A stretch of DNA of 64,000 bases, taken from Sphingomonas gellani (GTDB lineage Bacteria > Pseudomonadota > Alphaproteobacteria > Sphingomonadales > Sphingomonadaceae). The notes under the pieces were generated by a model. The model saw only the letters and a list, made by a program, of their open reading frames with translations. It searched no databases and had not been told where the DNA came from. Position numbers and translations under genes: made by a program. The stretch is taken from positions 1-64,000 of the forward strand of contig NZ_FOCF01000011.1 of NCBI RefSeq assembly GCF_900110035.1. The letters are read 5' to 3'. Below are positions 55,010 to 63,703 of this stretch, piece by piece. Each line of letters opens with the position of its first letter. The stretch's first letter is position 1.

Positions 55010-56476
55010 ATGACCAAACCCATCGCCCCCCGCGCCCGCAAGGTGCGCGTGCTCGCGACACTGGGACCGGCCAGCAACGATCCGGAGATGATCGCGGCGC
55101 TGTATCAGGCGGGCGCCGACGCGTTCCGCGTCAACATGAGCCATGGCGACCAGCAGTCCAAGGTCGCGGTGATCCAGGCGATCCGCGCGCTGGAAAAGCG
55201 GTTCGGCCGGCCCAGCACCATCCTGGCCGACCTTCAGGGTCCGAAGCTGCGTGTCGGCCGCTTCGCCGAGGGGCGCGTAATGCTGGAAAAGGGGCAGACC
55301 TTTATCCTCGACCGCGACACGGCGCCCGGCGACGCGACCCGTGTCGAACTGCCGCATCGTGAGATCTTCGAGGCGATCGAGCCGGGCGCGCGCCTGTTGC
55401 TGGACGACGGCAAGCTGGTGCTGCGCGTCGCGGAACACTCCGCCGACCGTATCGTCACCACGGTGGAGGTCGGCGGCGCGCTGTCCAACAACAAGGGCCT
55501 GAACGTCCCCGACGTGGTGGTGCCGATGGCGGCGCTGACCGAAAAGGACCGGTCGGACCTGGCCTTCGCCGTCGAACAGGGTGTCGACTGGATCGCCCTG
55601 TCCTTCGTGCAGCGGCCCGAGGACCTGATGGAGGCGCGCAAGCTGATCGGCGGCAAGGCCGCGCTGCTCGCCAAGATCGAGAAGCCCGCCGCGATCGAGC
55701 GGCTGGACGAGATCGTCGAGCAGTGCGACGGCGTTATGGTCGCACGCGGCGACCTGGGCGTCGAACTGCCGCCGCAAACCGTGCCGCCGCTGCAGAAGCG
55801 GATCGTGGAGGTTTCCCGCCGCCTCGGCCGGCCGGTGGTGGTCGCGACGCAGATGCTGGAATCGATGATCACCAGCCCCTCGCCGACGCGGGCGGAGGTG
55901 TCGGACGTCGCCACCGCGATCTACGACGGCGCGGACGCGATCATGCTGTCCGCCGAAAGCGCGGCGGGCAGCTGGCCGGTCGAATCGGTCGCGATGATGA
56001 ACGACATCGGCGTGTCGGTCGAAAGCGATCCGATGCACGGCGACCGCGTCCACTTCACCGTGATGCGCCCGGACCCCACCACCGCCGACGCGCTAGCGGA
56101 ATCGGCCAAGAACATCGCCGGGACCGTGTCGGCGAAGGCGATCATCTGCTTCACCTCGTCCGGCTCCACCGCCCGTCGCGTCGCGCGCGAGCGGCCGCCG
56201 GTGCCGATCATGGTGCTGACCCCGCAGGCGGAAACCGCCCGCAGGCTCGGCCTGCTCTGGGGCGTCCACGCGATCCACACCCGCGACGTCGAATCGTTCG
56301 AGGAGATGGTCGCCAAGTCGAAGCGGATGGCGCTACGTTCGGGCATCGCGGAGGCGGGCGACCGCGTCATCCTGATGGCCGGCGTTCCGTTCCGCACGCC
56401 GGGATCGACCAACGTGCTGCACGTGGTGCGGATCGTCGGCGACGAGCTGGACAATTACGACCTCGCCGCGGAGTAA
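55010..56476 (+). CDS. pyk: Pyruvate kinase
   Basis: Pyruvate kinase makes ATP and pyruvate from PEP in the last glycolytic step. The 488-residue protein has VLATLGPASNDPEMI, FRVNMSHGD, ILADLQGPKLRVG, the catalytic Lys region LLAKIEKPAAIERLDEI, the metal site MVARGDLGVELP and IMLSAESAAG. The C-terminal regulatory domain is present (about 350-475). AGGAG precedes the ATG by 5 bases. With gpmA (61100) it is one of two lower-glycolysis genes here. A perfect 9-pair hairpin follows its stop. Confidence 0.96.
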   Translation: MTKPIAPRARKVRVLATLGPASNDPEMIAALYQAGADAFRVNMSHGDQQSKVAVIQAIRALEKRFGRPSTILADLQGPKLRVGRFAEGRVMLEKGQTFILDRDTAPGDATRVELPHREIFEAIEPGARLLLDDGKLVLRVAEHSADRIVTTVEVGGALSNNKGLNVPDVVVPMAALTEKDRSDLAFAVEQGVDWIALSFVQRPEDLMEARKLIGGKAALLAKIEKPAAIERLDEIVEQCDGVMVARGDLGVELPPQTVPPLQKRIVEVSRRLGRPVVVATQMLESMITSPSPTRAEVSDVATAIYDGADAIMLSAESAAGSWPVESVAMMNDIGVSVESDPMHGDRVHFTVMRPDPTTADALAESAKNIAGTVSAKAIICFTSSGSTARRVARERPPVPIMVLTPQAETARRLGLLWGVHAIHTRDVESFEEMVAKSKRMALRSGIAEAGDRVILMAGVPFRTPGSTNVLHVVRIVGDELDNYDLAAE

Positions 56477-56484
56477 CGGAAGGA

Positions 56485-56512
56485 GCGCGGCGGCCGAAGC
56501 GGACCGCCGCGC
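56485..56512 (+). terminator. Hairpin after pyk
   Basis: GCGCGGCGG (56485-56493) pairs perfectly with CCGCCGCGC (56504-56512), loop CCGAAGCGGA, starting 8 bases after the pyk stop. No T-run follows, so it is likely a weak terminator or an mRNA-end stabiliser. Confidence 0.5.
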
Positions 56513-56534
56513 CCTTCGCGGCCCGCTCGGGCCA

Positions 56535-56639
56535 GTGTTCCGGCTGGTCCTGATCGGCGCGACGGCGCTGGTCGTGCTGTGGATCGCGCCGCAGCTGATC
56601 GCCGGGTTTGCGGACGGCTTCTTTCACGGACCCGGCTGA
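56535..56639 (+). CDS. Possible small membrane protein after pyk
   Basis: A 34-codon frame from a GTG: residues VFRLVLIGATALVVLWIA, then PQLIAGFADGFFHGPG. It has one hydrophobic segment and a plausible amphipathic end, and the amino-acid choice looks protein-like. Against it: no ATG, no clear Shine-Dalgarno sequence, and a hairpin just upstream. I cannot place it in a family. Low confidence. Confidence 0.3.
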   Translation: MFRLVLIGATALVVLWIAPQLIAGFADGFFHGPG

Positions 56640-56743
56640 CCTTCACGCGTAAGGGCGCGCCTGCGCGCTATGCTACGGCCATATTGACGAGGCTGATGAG
56701 CGGCCCGCCCTGACCCTCGGGCGAGCCTTGACCCCGGCCGCCG

Positions 56744-57397
56744 TCACCGTGCCGGGAGCAGGCCCCGCTGGACCAGATCCGCCCTCAGCGTCGGCGCATC
56801 GATGAAGCGGACCGCGTCCATGCCGACCGCCTGCGCGCCGGCGACATTGTCGGCACGGTCGTCGATGAACAGCGCCTCTTCCGGATCGAGCCCGAACCGT
56901 GTCAGCGCCAGTCGGTAGATCGGCGCATGCGGCTTCACCATCCGCTCCGTTCCCGACACCACGATATCGCGGAAGCGGTCGAACATCGCCGCCTCCCGCG
57001 CCCGGAACGGCGGCCAGAACTCATGCGAGAAATTGGTTATGGCGAACAGCGGCACGCCGGCCGCGTCCAGTTCGCCCACCAGATCGTCCATGCCGGGAAT
57101 GGCGCCAGGAATCGTCTCGTTGAAGCGGGGACCCCAATGCGCGATCAGTTCGGCATGGTGCGGAAAGCGCGCGACCAGTTCCGCTGAGGTATCGGCGAAA
57201 TCGCGCCCCTCGTCGTGCTGGAAATGCCATTCCTTCGTGACGACGTCCGCCAGAAACGCGTCGAGCGCCCGATCATCCCCGATCAGGCGCTGGTACAGGA
57301 ACCGTGGGTCCCAATCGTACAGGACGTTGCCGACGTCGAAGACGACGGCACTCGGCCGATCCGCGGTCAGGCGATGGGAAGCGGGCACGCCGCCCAT
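56744..57397 (-). CDS. HAD superfamily hydrolase (subfamily IA)
   Basis: A 217-residue phosphatase-type protein. The four HAD motifs are present: nucleophile VVFDVGNVLYDWD (the second Asp of the usual DxD is replaced by Asn), ITNFSHEF, KPHAPIYRLAL (catalytic Lys) and FIDDRADNVAGA. The DVGNVL variant, common in this subgroup, suggests a haloacid-dehalogenase-like or nucleotide/sugar-phosphate hydrolase; activity cannot be predicted reliably. It lies 22 bases after rpmJ on the same strand. Confidence 0.9.
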   Translation of the reverse strand: MGGVPASHRLTADRPSAVVFDVGNVLYDWDPRFLYQRLIGDDRALDAFLADVVTKEWHFQHDEGRDFADTSAELVARFPHHAELIAHWGPRFNETIPGAIPGMDDLVGELDAAGVPLFAITNFSHEFWPPFRAREAAMFDRFRDIVVSGTERMVKPHAPIYRLALTRFGLDPEEALFIDDRADNVAGAQAVGMDAVRFIDAPTLRADLVQRGLLPAR

Positions 57398-57419
57398 CCT
57401 GGCCGAACCGGCCGCCGGA

Positions 57420-57545
57420 TCAGCCCTGGCGGGCCTTGAACCGGCGCTGGGTCTTGTTGATGACGTAGGTGCGGCCGCGGCGGCGGATCACGCGGTTGTC
57501 GCGGTGACGACCCTTGAGCGACTTCAGCGAGTTGACGATCTTCAT
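57420..57545 (-). CDS. rpmJ: 50S ribosomal protein L36 (zinc-independent form)
   Basis: A 41-residue basic protein: it starts [19 protein letters not shown] and ends [12 protein letters not shown]. This is the YkgO-like, longer form of L36, lacking the CXXC...CXXXXH zinc ligands of the usual protein. It sits in the large subunit near the A-site-side 23S domain. The zinc-free form is the common one in alphaproteobacteria. ATG at 57545 on the minus strand, stop TGA at 57420-57422. A HAD hydrolase gene follows 22 bases later. Confidence 0.93.
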   Translation of the reverse strand: MKIVNSLKSLKGRHRDNRVIRRRGRTYVINKTQRRFKARQG

Positions 57546-57714
57546 GACGGGTTCTTTTCGCGCAGATTGAATAGGCCCTTGCGAGCCGGAAAGCAGCGCC
57601 GCCTAGCCAGCGGTCCGCGCAGAGTCAAGGATTCGGGCGTTCGGGGTATCGCCGGACCCTTCCCGCGCGCATAAGCGTTTCCCAACCGCAACATTCCTGG
57701 AGGAACCCCGTCAA

Positions 57715-58353
57715 ATGCTCCGTCCGCTCGTCGTTCTGGGTCTCGCCGGCCTCGGCCTTGCCGCCTGCACCACGACCAGCCCCCTGCCGCCGACACAGGT
57801 GATCCGCTACCACCTGGCCAGCCCGTCCACCCCGATCGCGCGTGGCACGATCGCCGTGGAACCGCTGCCCGGCGGCGCGCCCGCCTCGCTGGAATTCGCC
57901 AGCTATGCGGCGGCGGTACAGGACCAGCTGCTGCGCAACGGCTACACGCTGGCGGCACCAGGCACGCGTTCGGACTTCGTCGCCACGGTGGACTTCCATC
58001 GTTCCACGGCCGATGCCCCGCCGCGTCGCTCGCCCGTTTCGATCGGCTTGGGCGGTGGCGGCTACAGCGGCGGATATCGTGGCGGCGGCGTCGGCCTGGG
58101 CGGCGGTTTGTCCTTTCCAATAGGCGGCAACAAGGCGCACAGCGTCATCGTGACGGAGCTGAAGGTGATCATCAGCCGCCGCGCCGTACCGGGTGCCGCG
58201 GCCGGTGCCGGCCAGTTGTGGGACGGCAGCGCGCGCGGCTTCGCCGACCTGAAGGCGAGCGACGCCGATGCCGACGCCCAGGCCCGCCGCATCGCCGCCG
58301 CCCTGTTCATGGGCTTCCCCGGCGAATCGGGCCGCACGGTCGAGGTGAAATGA
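57715..58353 (+). CDS. DUF4136 lipoprotein
   Basis: A 212-residue lipoprotein: signal peptide with lipobox LAAC (Cys18), Thr at +2, which suits outer-membrane sorting. The mature domain has the DUF4136-type layout: FVATVDFHRS, then a Gly-rich loop (GGGGYSGGYRGGGVGLGGG, about 103-121) and LKVIISRR, ending with a helix-rich RIAAALFMGFPG. Function unknown. GGAGGA stands 11 bases before the ATG. Its stop overlaps the start of the M14 carboxypeptidase gene (ATGA), so they are co-translated. Confidence 0.88.
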   Translation: MLRPLVVLGLAGLGLAACTTTSPLPPTQVIRYHLASPSTPIARGTIAVEPLPGGAPASLEFASYAAAVQDQLLRNGYTLAAPGTRSDFVATVDFHRSTADAPPRRSPVSIGLGGGGYSGGYRGGGVGLGGGLSFPIGGNKAHSVIVTELKVIISRRAVPGAAAGAGQLWDGSARGFADLKASDADADAQARRIAAALFMGFPGESGRTVEVK

Positions 58354-59459
58354 GCCTGCACATCGACGCCGGGTTCGACGGCGGCAACATCCGGGTCCTG
58401 TCGGTGGACGGGGACCGGGTGGAGCTGGAAATCGTTCGCGACCATCAGTCCGATTTCTTCCAATGGTTCTTCTTCCGCGTCGCCGGTGCGCGGGGTCGGT
58501 CACTGACGTTCCGCATCCTGAACGCGGGCCAGTCCGCCTATCCGATGGGCTGGCCGGATTACCGGGTGCGTGCCTCGGTCGACCGCGCGACGTGGCGGAT
58601 GACCGATACGCGCTACACGGACGGCGTGCTGGAATGGCAGTGGCAGGGGGATGGCGACCTGGCCTGGTTCGCCTATTTCGCGCCCTATACCATGGAGATG
58701 CACCACGCGCTGGTCGCCCGCACCGCATTGCGGTCGGGGGTCACGCATCGGCAGCTGGGCACCACGCTCGACGGCCAGTCGATCGACTATTTCCGCATCG
58801 GGTCCGGCGCGAAGCAGGTGTGGCTGTACGGCCGCCAGCATCCCGGCGAATCGATGACCGAATGGTGGATGGACGGCGCGCTCGAATGGCTGACCAGCGA
58901 CGCGGCAACGGGTCTGCTGGACAAGGCGACGGTGCATGTCGTGCCCAACATGAACCCGGACGGCACCCGGCGCGGGCACCTGCGCACCAACGCGGCGGGC
59001 GTGAACCTGAACCGCGAATGGAACGCGCCCTCCGCCGAGCGGAGCCCGGAGGTGCTGTGCGTCCGTGACGAGATGGACCGCACCGGCGTCCACTTCGCCA
59101 TCGATGTCCATGGCGACGAGGCGATCCCCGCCAATTTCATCGCCGGATATGAGGGCATTCCATCCTGGTCGGAGGATCACGGCGCAAAATTCTACGCGTT
59201 CGGCGATCGACTGGCGGCGCACACGCCCGATTTCCAAGTCGGACGCGGGTATGAAAAGGCGAGCGCCGGCAACGCCAACCTGTCCATGTCGACCAACCAG
59301 TTGGCAGAGCGGTTTGGCGCCGTGTCGGTCACGTTGGAGATGCCGTTCAAGGATCACTATCCCAATCCCGATCCCGAATTCGGCTGGTCGGCGGAACGGT
59401 CGCGGCGCCTGGGTGTGTCGTGCCTGGAGGTTCTGGCGGAGATGATCGACGACATCTGA
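58350..59459 (+). CDS. M14 family metallocarboxypeptidase (cytosolic CCP-like)
   Basis: A 369-residue zinc carboxypeptidase of the cytosolic-carboxypeptidase-like (M14B/AGBL) type. An N-terminal beta-domain (about 1-120; FDGGNIRVLSVDGDRVELEI, FFQWFFFRVAG) precedes the catalytic domain with Zn ligands in GRQHPGESMTEWW (H-P-G-E) and AIDVHGDEAIPANF, catalytic Glu probably in SVTLEMPFK, and NMNPDGTRRGH. In eukaryotes these enzymes remove glutamate side chains from tubulin; bacterial roles are not known. No signal peptide. ATGA overlap with the lipoprotein gene upstream. Confidence 0.92.
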   Translation: MSLHIDAGFDGGNIRVLSVDGDRVELEIVRDHQSDFFQWFFFRVAGARGRSLTFRILNAGQSAYPMGWPDYRVRASVDRATWRMTDTRYTDGVLEWQWQGDGDLAWFAYFAPYTMEMHHALVARTALRSGVTHRQLGTTLDGQSIDYFRIGSGAKQVWLYGRQHPGESMTEWWMDGALEWLTSDAATGLLDKATVHVVPNMNPDGTRRGHLRTNAAGVNLNREWNAPSAERSPEVLCVRDEMDRTGVHFAIDVHGDEAIPANFIAGYEGIPSWSEDHGAKFYAFGDRLAAHTPDFQVGRGYEKASAGNANLSMSTNQLAERFGAVSVTLEMPFKDHYPNPDPEFGWSAERSRRLGVSCLEVLAEMIDDI

Positions 59460-59493
59460 GGCGGATGGGGGCGGTGCCCAGGCGGCGCCCCCC

Positions 59494-59515
59494 TTGACCC
59501 TGACACGGTGTCAGG
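59494..59515 (+). promoter_or_regulatory. MerR-like operator upstream of the glutaredoxin-MauE gene
   Basis: TTGACC (59494-59499) overlaps the perfect palindrome CCTGACAC-G-GTGTCAGG (59499-59515). TTGACC followed by such a dyad is the usual look of promoters controlled by MerR-family regulators of metal or redox stress. The gene's ATG is at 59531. The -10 is weak (around CATCTG at 59519-59524, 19-base spacing). No merR-type gene is adjacent. Confidence 0.5.
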
Positions 59516-59530
59516 CCCCATCTGACGGTC

Positions 59531-60292
59531 ATGTCCTCCGCAACGTCCCCGCTCCACGCGCATCGCAAGCATGCCGACCTGTATCGCATGGTGATGCCCG
59601 GCCATGTCTGTTCCTTCGGCCTAAAATCGAAATGGCAGCTGGAACGGCGCGGCTACACGGTGGAGGACCATTGGCTCCGCACCCGCGAAGAGGTCGACGC
59701 GTTCAAGGCCGAACACGGCGTCGCCACCACGCCCCAGACCTTTGTCGATGGCCAGCGTATCGGCGGCAATGACGACCTGACGCGGTTTTTCGGCGGGTCC
59801 GTGCCGGCGAAGGATCAGACCAGCTATCGTCCCGTCGCCGCGCTGTTCGCCATGACCGCGCTGATGGCAGCTGCCGTCAGCGCCGCCGTGTTCGGCACCC
59901 CGCTGACGCTGCAGGCGCTCGCCTGGTTCGTCAGCCTGTCGATGTGCGTGCTCGCCTTGCTGAAGCTGCAGGACGTGGAACGCTTTTCCACCATGTTCCT
60001 GAACTACGATCTGCTCGCGCGACGCTGGGTGCCCTATGCCTATCTGTACCCGTTCCTGGAGGGGCTGACCGGTGTGCTGATGACGGCGGGGGTCGCGCGC
60101 TGGCTATCGGTGCCGGTCGCGCTGGTCATCGGGGGCATTGGCGCGGTGTCGGTGTTCAAGGCGGTGTACCTCGACAAGCGGGCGCTGAAATGCGCCTGTG
60201 TCGGCGGCGGCTCCAACGTCCCGCTCGGCTTCGTGTCGCTGACCGAGAACCTGTTCATGGTAGGCATGGCGGTGTGGATGATCGCCGCCTGA
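59531..60292 (+). CDS. Glutaredoxin-MauE fusion membrane protein
   Basis: A 253-residue protein with two parts. The first 85 residues are glutaredoxin-like (YRMVMPGHVCSFGLKSKWQL, then VATTPQTFVDGQRIGGNDDL, the T-P-x-F and GG-D-L signatures); the active site reads CSFG, so it has the first but not the second cysteine. The rest (about 100-253) holds four membrane helices of the MauE/DoxX redox type, with CACVGGG in a loop (KALKCAC-like). MauE-type proteins are linked to disulfide or haem maturation. The N-terminal glutaredoxin may pass electrons to the membrane part. It lies behind a MerR-like operator and converges on the next gene. Confidence 0.85.
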   Translation: MSSATSPLHAHRKHADLYRMVMPGHVCSFGLKSKWQLERRGYTVEDHWLRTREEVDAFKAEHGVATTPQTFVDGQRIGGNDDLTRFFGGSVPAKDQTSYRPVAALFAMTALMAAAVSAAVFGTPLTLQALAWFVSLSMCVLALLKLQDVERFSTMFLNYDLLARRWVPYAYLYPFLEGLTGVLMTAGVARWLSVPVALVIGGIGAVSVFKAVYLDKRALKCACVGGGSNVPLGFVSLTENLFMVGMAVWMIAA

Positions 60293-60302
60293 CGGTCGCC
60301 GG

Positions 60303-61031
60303 CTAGACGAACATTTCGGCCAGGAAATCGCTCATCGCACGCCAGCTGCGGCGGTCTGCCTTTTCCTCATAGGTGATGCCCGGCCGCGGCTCTCGCCCCT
60401 TCATCGCGATGTCGGTGAAGGCGTGGCCAGCCCCGCCATAGGCGTGGATCTGCCAGTCCGCCTTTGCCGCGGTCAGTTCCCGGCCCAGGCCGACCACCGT
60501 GTCGGGCGGCGCCAGCGGATCGTCCCAGCCATGGCAGACCAGCACCTTCGCCAGCATCGGCTGCACGGCCGCGTAATCGGGCCGGTCGTACAGCCCGTGG
60601 AAACTGACCACCCCCGCCACGTCCAACCCGGCGCGCGCCATGTCCAGCACGCATTTGCCGCCGAAACAGAACCCGATCGCCGCCGCCTTGCCGGGCGCGA
60701 CCCGGTTCATGCCGGTCAACACCGCCAGACTGGCCGCGAGCCGGTCGCGGAGCAGCGCGCGGTCGGCGTTCAGCGCGTCCATATATTCGGACTGGTTCTC
60801 CGAATCGCGCGTCTTGCGCTTGCCCTGCCCGAACAGGTCGCAGGCGAATCCGACATAGCCCAGCGCGGCCAGCGCCGCCGCCTTGTCGACGTCGGCGTCC
60901 TTCTGGCCCAGGATATTGGGCACGACCAGCACGCCGGGGCGCGGCGTCTCCACCTCGTCCTCATAGGCGACGACACCCTCGAACGGGCCGCCGGGTCCGT
61001 CATACACCAGTGTCTCACGCACGATCGCCAT
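60303..61031 (-). CDS. Dienelactone hydrolase family protein
   Basis: A 242-residue alpha/beta hydrolase. It has the family nucleophile motif GFCFGGKCV (Cys in G-x-C-x-G), the oxyanion region [10 protein letters not shown], catalytic Asp in [12 protein letters not shown] and His in GGAGHAFTD. Dienelactone hydrolases open lactones in chloroaromatic degradation, but most members have other, unknown ester substrates. AGGAGG stands 7 bases before the ATG at 61031, which is preferred over an in-frame start 25 codons upstream. It is divergent from gpmA, 69 bases between the starts. Confidence 0.92.
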   Translation of the reverse strand: MAIVRETLVYDGPGGPFEGVVAYEDEVETPRPGVLVVPNILGQKDADVDKAAALAALGYVGFACDLFGQGKRKTRDSENQSEYMDALNADRALLRDRLAASLAVLTGMNRVAPGKAAAIGFCFGGKCVLDMARAGLDVAGVVSFHGLYDRPDYAAVQPMLAKVLVCHGWDDPLAPPDTVVGLGRELTAAKADWQIHAYGGAGHAFTDIAMKGREPRPGITYEEKADRRSWRAMSDFLAEMFV

Positions 61032-61099
61032 CGCCTGCCTCCTTGCCGCTGCGGCACCAGTCGCTAGGACGGCGGGCGAACCCGAGCAAGGAAATGCCG

Positions 61100-61786
61100 A
61101 TGCCAACCCTCGTCCTGATCCGCCACGGCCAGTCCGCCTGGAACCTGGAAAACCGCTTCACCGGCTGGTGGGACGTCGACGTGACGGAACAGGGTGCCGC
61201 AGAGGCGCGCGCGGCCGGGGAGTTGATGGCGGCCAAGGGCCTCGACTTCGACCTGACCTTCACCTCGCTCCAGACCCGCGCGATCAAGACGCTGAACCTG
61301 GCGTTGGAGGCGATGGGCCGGCTGTGGCTTCCCACCGAAAAGCACTGGCGCCTGAACGAGCGGCATTATGGCGGCCTGACCGGCCTGGACAAGGCGGAGA
61401 CGGCAGCGCGCCACGGCGACGAACAGGTCAAGATCTGGCGCCGCAGCTTCGACGTGCCGCCGCCCGTGCAGGAGGCCGGCAGCGCGTACGACCTGTCCAG
61501 CGACCGCCGCTATGCCGATATCGACGTGCCCGCGACGGAAAGCCTGAAGGACACCATCGCGCGCGTCCTGCCTTATTGGAACGGCCGGATCGCACCGGCT
61601 CTGCGCGAGGGCAATCGCGTGCTGATCTCCGCCCATGGCAACAGCCTGCGCGCCTTGGTCAAGCACCTGTCCAACATTCCCGACGACGAGATCACCGGGC
61701 TGGAAATCCCGACCGGACAGCCGATCGTGTACGAACTGGACGCCGACCTGACCGCCACCGACCGCTATTACCTGTCGGAGCGGTAA
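61100..61786 (+). CDS. gpmA: 2,3-bisphosphoglycerate-dependent phosphoglycerate mutase
   Basis: GpmA interconverts 3- and 2-phosphoglycerate. The 228-residue enzyme has the phospho-histidine loop [12 protein letters not shown] (His9), [10 protein letters not shown], the substrate site [14 protein letters not shown] and the second catalytic His in [18 protein letters not shown] 61100 is preferred (AAGGA 7 bases upstream) over ATG 61094. It is followed after 3 bases by the broken SemiSWEET gene and then purE-purK. Confidence 0.95.
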   Translation: MPTLVLIRHGQSAWNLENRFTGWWDVDVTEQGAAEARAAGELMAAKGLDFDLTFTSLQTRAIKTLNLALEAMGRLWLPTEKHWRLNERHYGGLTGLDKAETAARHGDEQVKIWRRSFDVPPPVQEAGSAYDLSSDRRYADIDVPATESLKDTIARVLPYWNGRIAPALREGNRVLISAHGNSLRALVKHLSNIPDDEITGLEIPTGQPIVYELDADLTATDRYYLSER

Positions 61787-61789
61787 GGC

Positions 61790-62064
61790 GTGGCGCTGCC
61801 GTCACTGGACGACCGCGCGATCGCCCGGCTGGGCTGGACCGCCACGCTGGGATCGATCGCGATGTACGTCTCTATATCGACCAGATCGCCCGCAACCTGC
61901 ACGGCGACAAGGGATCGGTGATCCAGCCCGCCTGCGCCGCCGGATGTGCGCTGTTGTGGATGTGCTACGGCCTGATGCGCCGGGATCGTGACTGGCCGAT
62001 CGTGATCGCCAACCTGCCCGGCGTGCTCCTGGCCGGCACCACCGTCGTGACGGCATTCACCTGA
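61790..62064 (+). pseudogene. SemiSWEET-like sugar transporter gene with a one-base deletion
   Basis: From a GTG at 61790, 3 bases after gpmA, the first frame reads LGWTATLGSIAMYVS and then goes out of frame to an early TGA. The second frame, one base over, continues as YIDQIARNLHGDKGSVIQPA and then ALLWMCYGLMRRDRDWPIVI to the stop at 62062-62064. Joining them at TACGTCTC/TAT (about 61871-61873, TCC shortened to TC) restores a 91-residue three-helix SemiSWEET/PQ-loop protein with the usual MYVSYIDQI and GSVIQP motifs. So the gene is either broken by a one-base deletion or affected by a sequencing error. Intact relatives export or import sugars as dimers. Confidence 0.8.
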
Positions 62065-62137
62065 TGTACGTGCGAACCGGCCGCAGGGCGACCATGTGCT
62101 GTTGCCCTTCGCCGTTCGGGCGGCTACCGGCGCGGCC

Positions 62138-62647
62138 ATGACGGACGCGCTCGTCGGCATCATCATGGGGTCCACTTCCGATTGGGAGACGATGCGCCAT
62201 GCCGCCGAGACACTGGCGGCGCTGGATATCCCGCATGAAACGCGCGTCGTGTCCGCACACCGCACGCCGCAGCGCCTGTACGACTACGCGACCGGCGCCG
62301 CCGATCGTGGCATCCGCGTGGTGATCGCGGGCGCGGGTGGCGCGGCGCATCTGCCGGGCATGGCGGCGGCGATGACCCACCTGCCGGTGCTGGGCGTACC
62401 GGTCGAAAGCCACGCGCTGAAGGGCATGGATAGCCTGTTGTCGATCGTGCAGATGCCCGGCGGCATTCCGGTCGGCACGCTGGCGATCGGCAAGGCCGGC
62501 GCGATCAACGCCGGCCTGCTCGCCGCCGCGATCCTGGCATTGGGTGATCCGGCGCTGTCGCAGCGGTTGCAGGCATGGCGTGCGGCACAGACGGAGGGTG
62601 TCTCGGACGCACCGTCATCCGCCCCGGCGTTGAGCCCGACCCCGTGA
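62138..62647 (+). CDS. purE: N5-carboxyaminoimidazole ribonucleotide mutase
   Basis: PurE moves the carboxyl group of N5-CAIR to give CAIR in purine synthesis. The 169-residue protein has the class I motifs [27 protein letters not shown], and [20 protein letters not shown]. The start at 62138 is chosen because it begins MTDALVGII, as in homologues. The stop overlaps the purK GTG (GTGA), so the two halves of the reaction are co-translated. Confidence 0.95.
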   Translation: MTDALVGIIMGSTSDWETMRHAAETLAALDIPHETRVVSAHRTPQRLYDYATGAADRGIRVVIAGAGGAAHLPGMAAAMTHLPVLGVPVESHALKGMDSLLSIVQMPGGIPVGTLAIGKAGAINAGLLAAAILALGDPALSQRLQAWRAAQTEGVSDAPSSAPALSPTP

Positions 62648-63699
62648 TCGAACCCGGCGGCACGATCGGCATCCTGGGCGGTGGCCAGCTCGGCCGGATG
62701 CTGGGCGTCGCGGCGGCGCAGCTCGGGTATCGCACCCACATCCTCGCGCCAGACCGCGACAGCGTGGCGGCGCAGACCGCGACCAGCCTGACCCGTGCCG
62801 ATTACCACAATCGCATCGTGCTGGCCGATTTTGCCGCCGCCTGCGACGTCGTCACCTACGAGTTCGAGAATGTCGCGATTGGGCCGGTCGAATGGCTGGC
62901 GGAGCGCGTGCCCGTCCACCCGCATCCCCGCGCGCTGGCCGCCGCGCAGGAACGGATCGCGGAAAAACGCTTCGTCGAAAGCGTCGGCGGACGCCCCGCT
63001 CGCTGGGCCCCCGTCCACAGCCGCGAGGAGCTGGAGGCGGCGGTCGCCGCCGTCGGCACGCCCGCGGTGCTGAAGACCGCGCGCTTCGGCTATGACGGCA
63101 AGGGCCAGGTCCGCCTGTCCTCCTCCGGCGACGTCGATGCGGCATGGGACACGATCGGCGGGCCCGCCGTGCTGGAAGCGTTCGTCGATTTCAGCCACGA
63201 ATTCTCGATCGTGATCGCGCGCGGGGAAGACGGCGCGACCGTCCGCTACGCGCCCCCGCACAATGTCCATCGCGACGCGATCCTGCGCACCTCCACCGTC
63301 CCCGCGCCGGCCGAGATCCTGCGCCAGGCGGAGGAGGCGACGGAGCTGGCCTGCCGCATCGCGGCGCGCCTGGAATATGTCGGCGTGCTCGCCTGCGAGT
63401 TCTTCGCGACCGCGGATGGCCCGGTGTTCAACGAAATGGCCCCGCGCGTCCACAATTCGGGCCATTGGACGATCGAGGGCGCGGAAACCTCGCAGTTCGA
63501 GAATCACATCCGCGCCATCTGCGGCCTGCCGCTCGGGTCGACGGCGCTGACGGGCACGTCGATGTCGATGGAGAACCTGATCGGCGACGATCCGTGGCAG
63601 CCGGTGTTGGCGGAGGCCGGCGCACACCTGCATCTGTACGGCAAGGGCGCCGCGCGGCCCGGCCGCAAGATGGGCCACATCACCCGCGTCCGGCGCTGA
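62644..63699 (+). CDS. purK: N5-carboxyaminoimidazole ribonucleotide synthase
   Basis: PurK uses ATP and bicarbonate to carboxylate AIR, supplying PurE. The 351-residue ATP-grasp enzyme has [46 protein letters not shown], and the metal/ATP site [17 protein letters not shown]. It begins at a GTG overlapping the purE stop by 4 bases; no better start exists. Four bases separate its stop from the convergent DUF2306 gene. Confidence 0.95.
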   Translation: MIEPGGTIGILGGGQLGRMLGVAAAQLGYRTHILAPDRDSVAAQTATSLTRADYHNRIVLADFAAACDVVTYEFENVAIGPVEWLAERVPVHPHPRALAAAQERIAEKRFVESVGGRPARWAPVHSREELEAAVAAVGTPAVLKTARFGYDGKGQVRLSSSGDVDAAWDTIGGPAVLEAFVDFSHEFSIVIARGEDGATVRYAPPHNVHRDAILRTSTVPAPAEILRQAEEATELACRIAARLEYVGVLACEFFATADGPVFNEMAPRVHNSGHWTIEGAETSQFENHIRAICGLPLGSTALTGTSMSMENLIGDDPWQPVLAEAGAHLHLYGKGAARPGRKMGHITRVRR

Positions 63700-63703
63700 C
63701 CCC

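Noticed and set aside
59461..59491. GGGGGCG...CGCCCCC inverted repeat after the M14 carboxypeptidase gene, as an intrinsic terminator
   Set aside because: A stem of 7 pairs with no T-run; the adjacent CCTGACAC/GTGTCAGG dyad is better explained as an operator, so no terminator is claimed.
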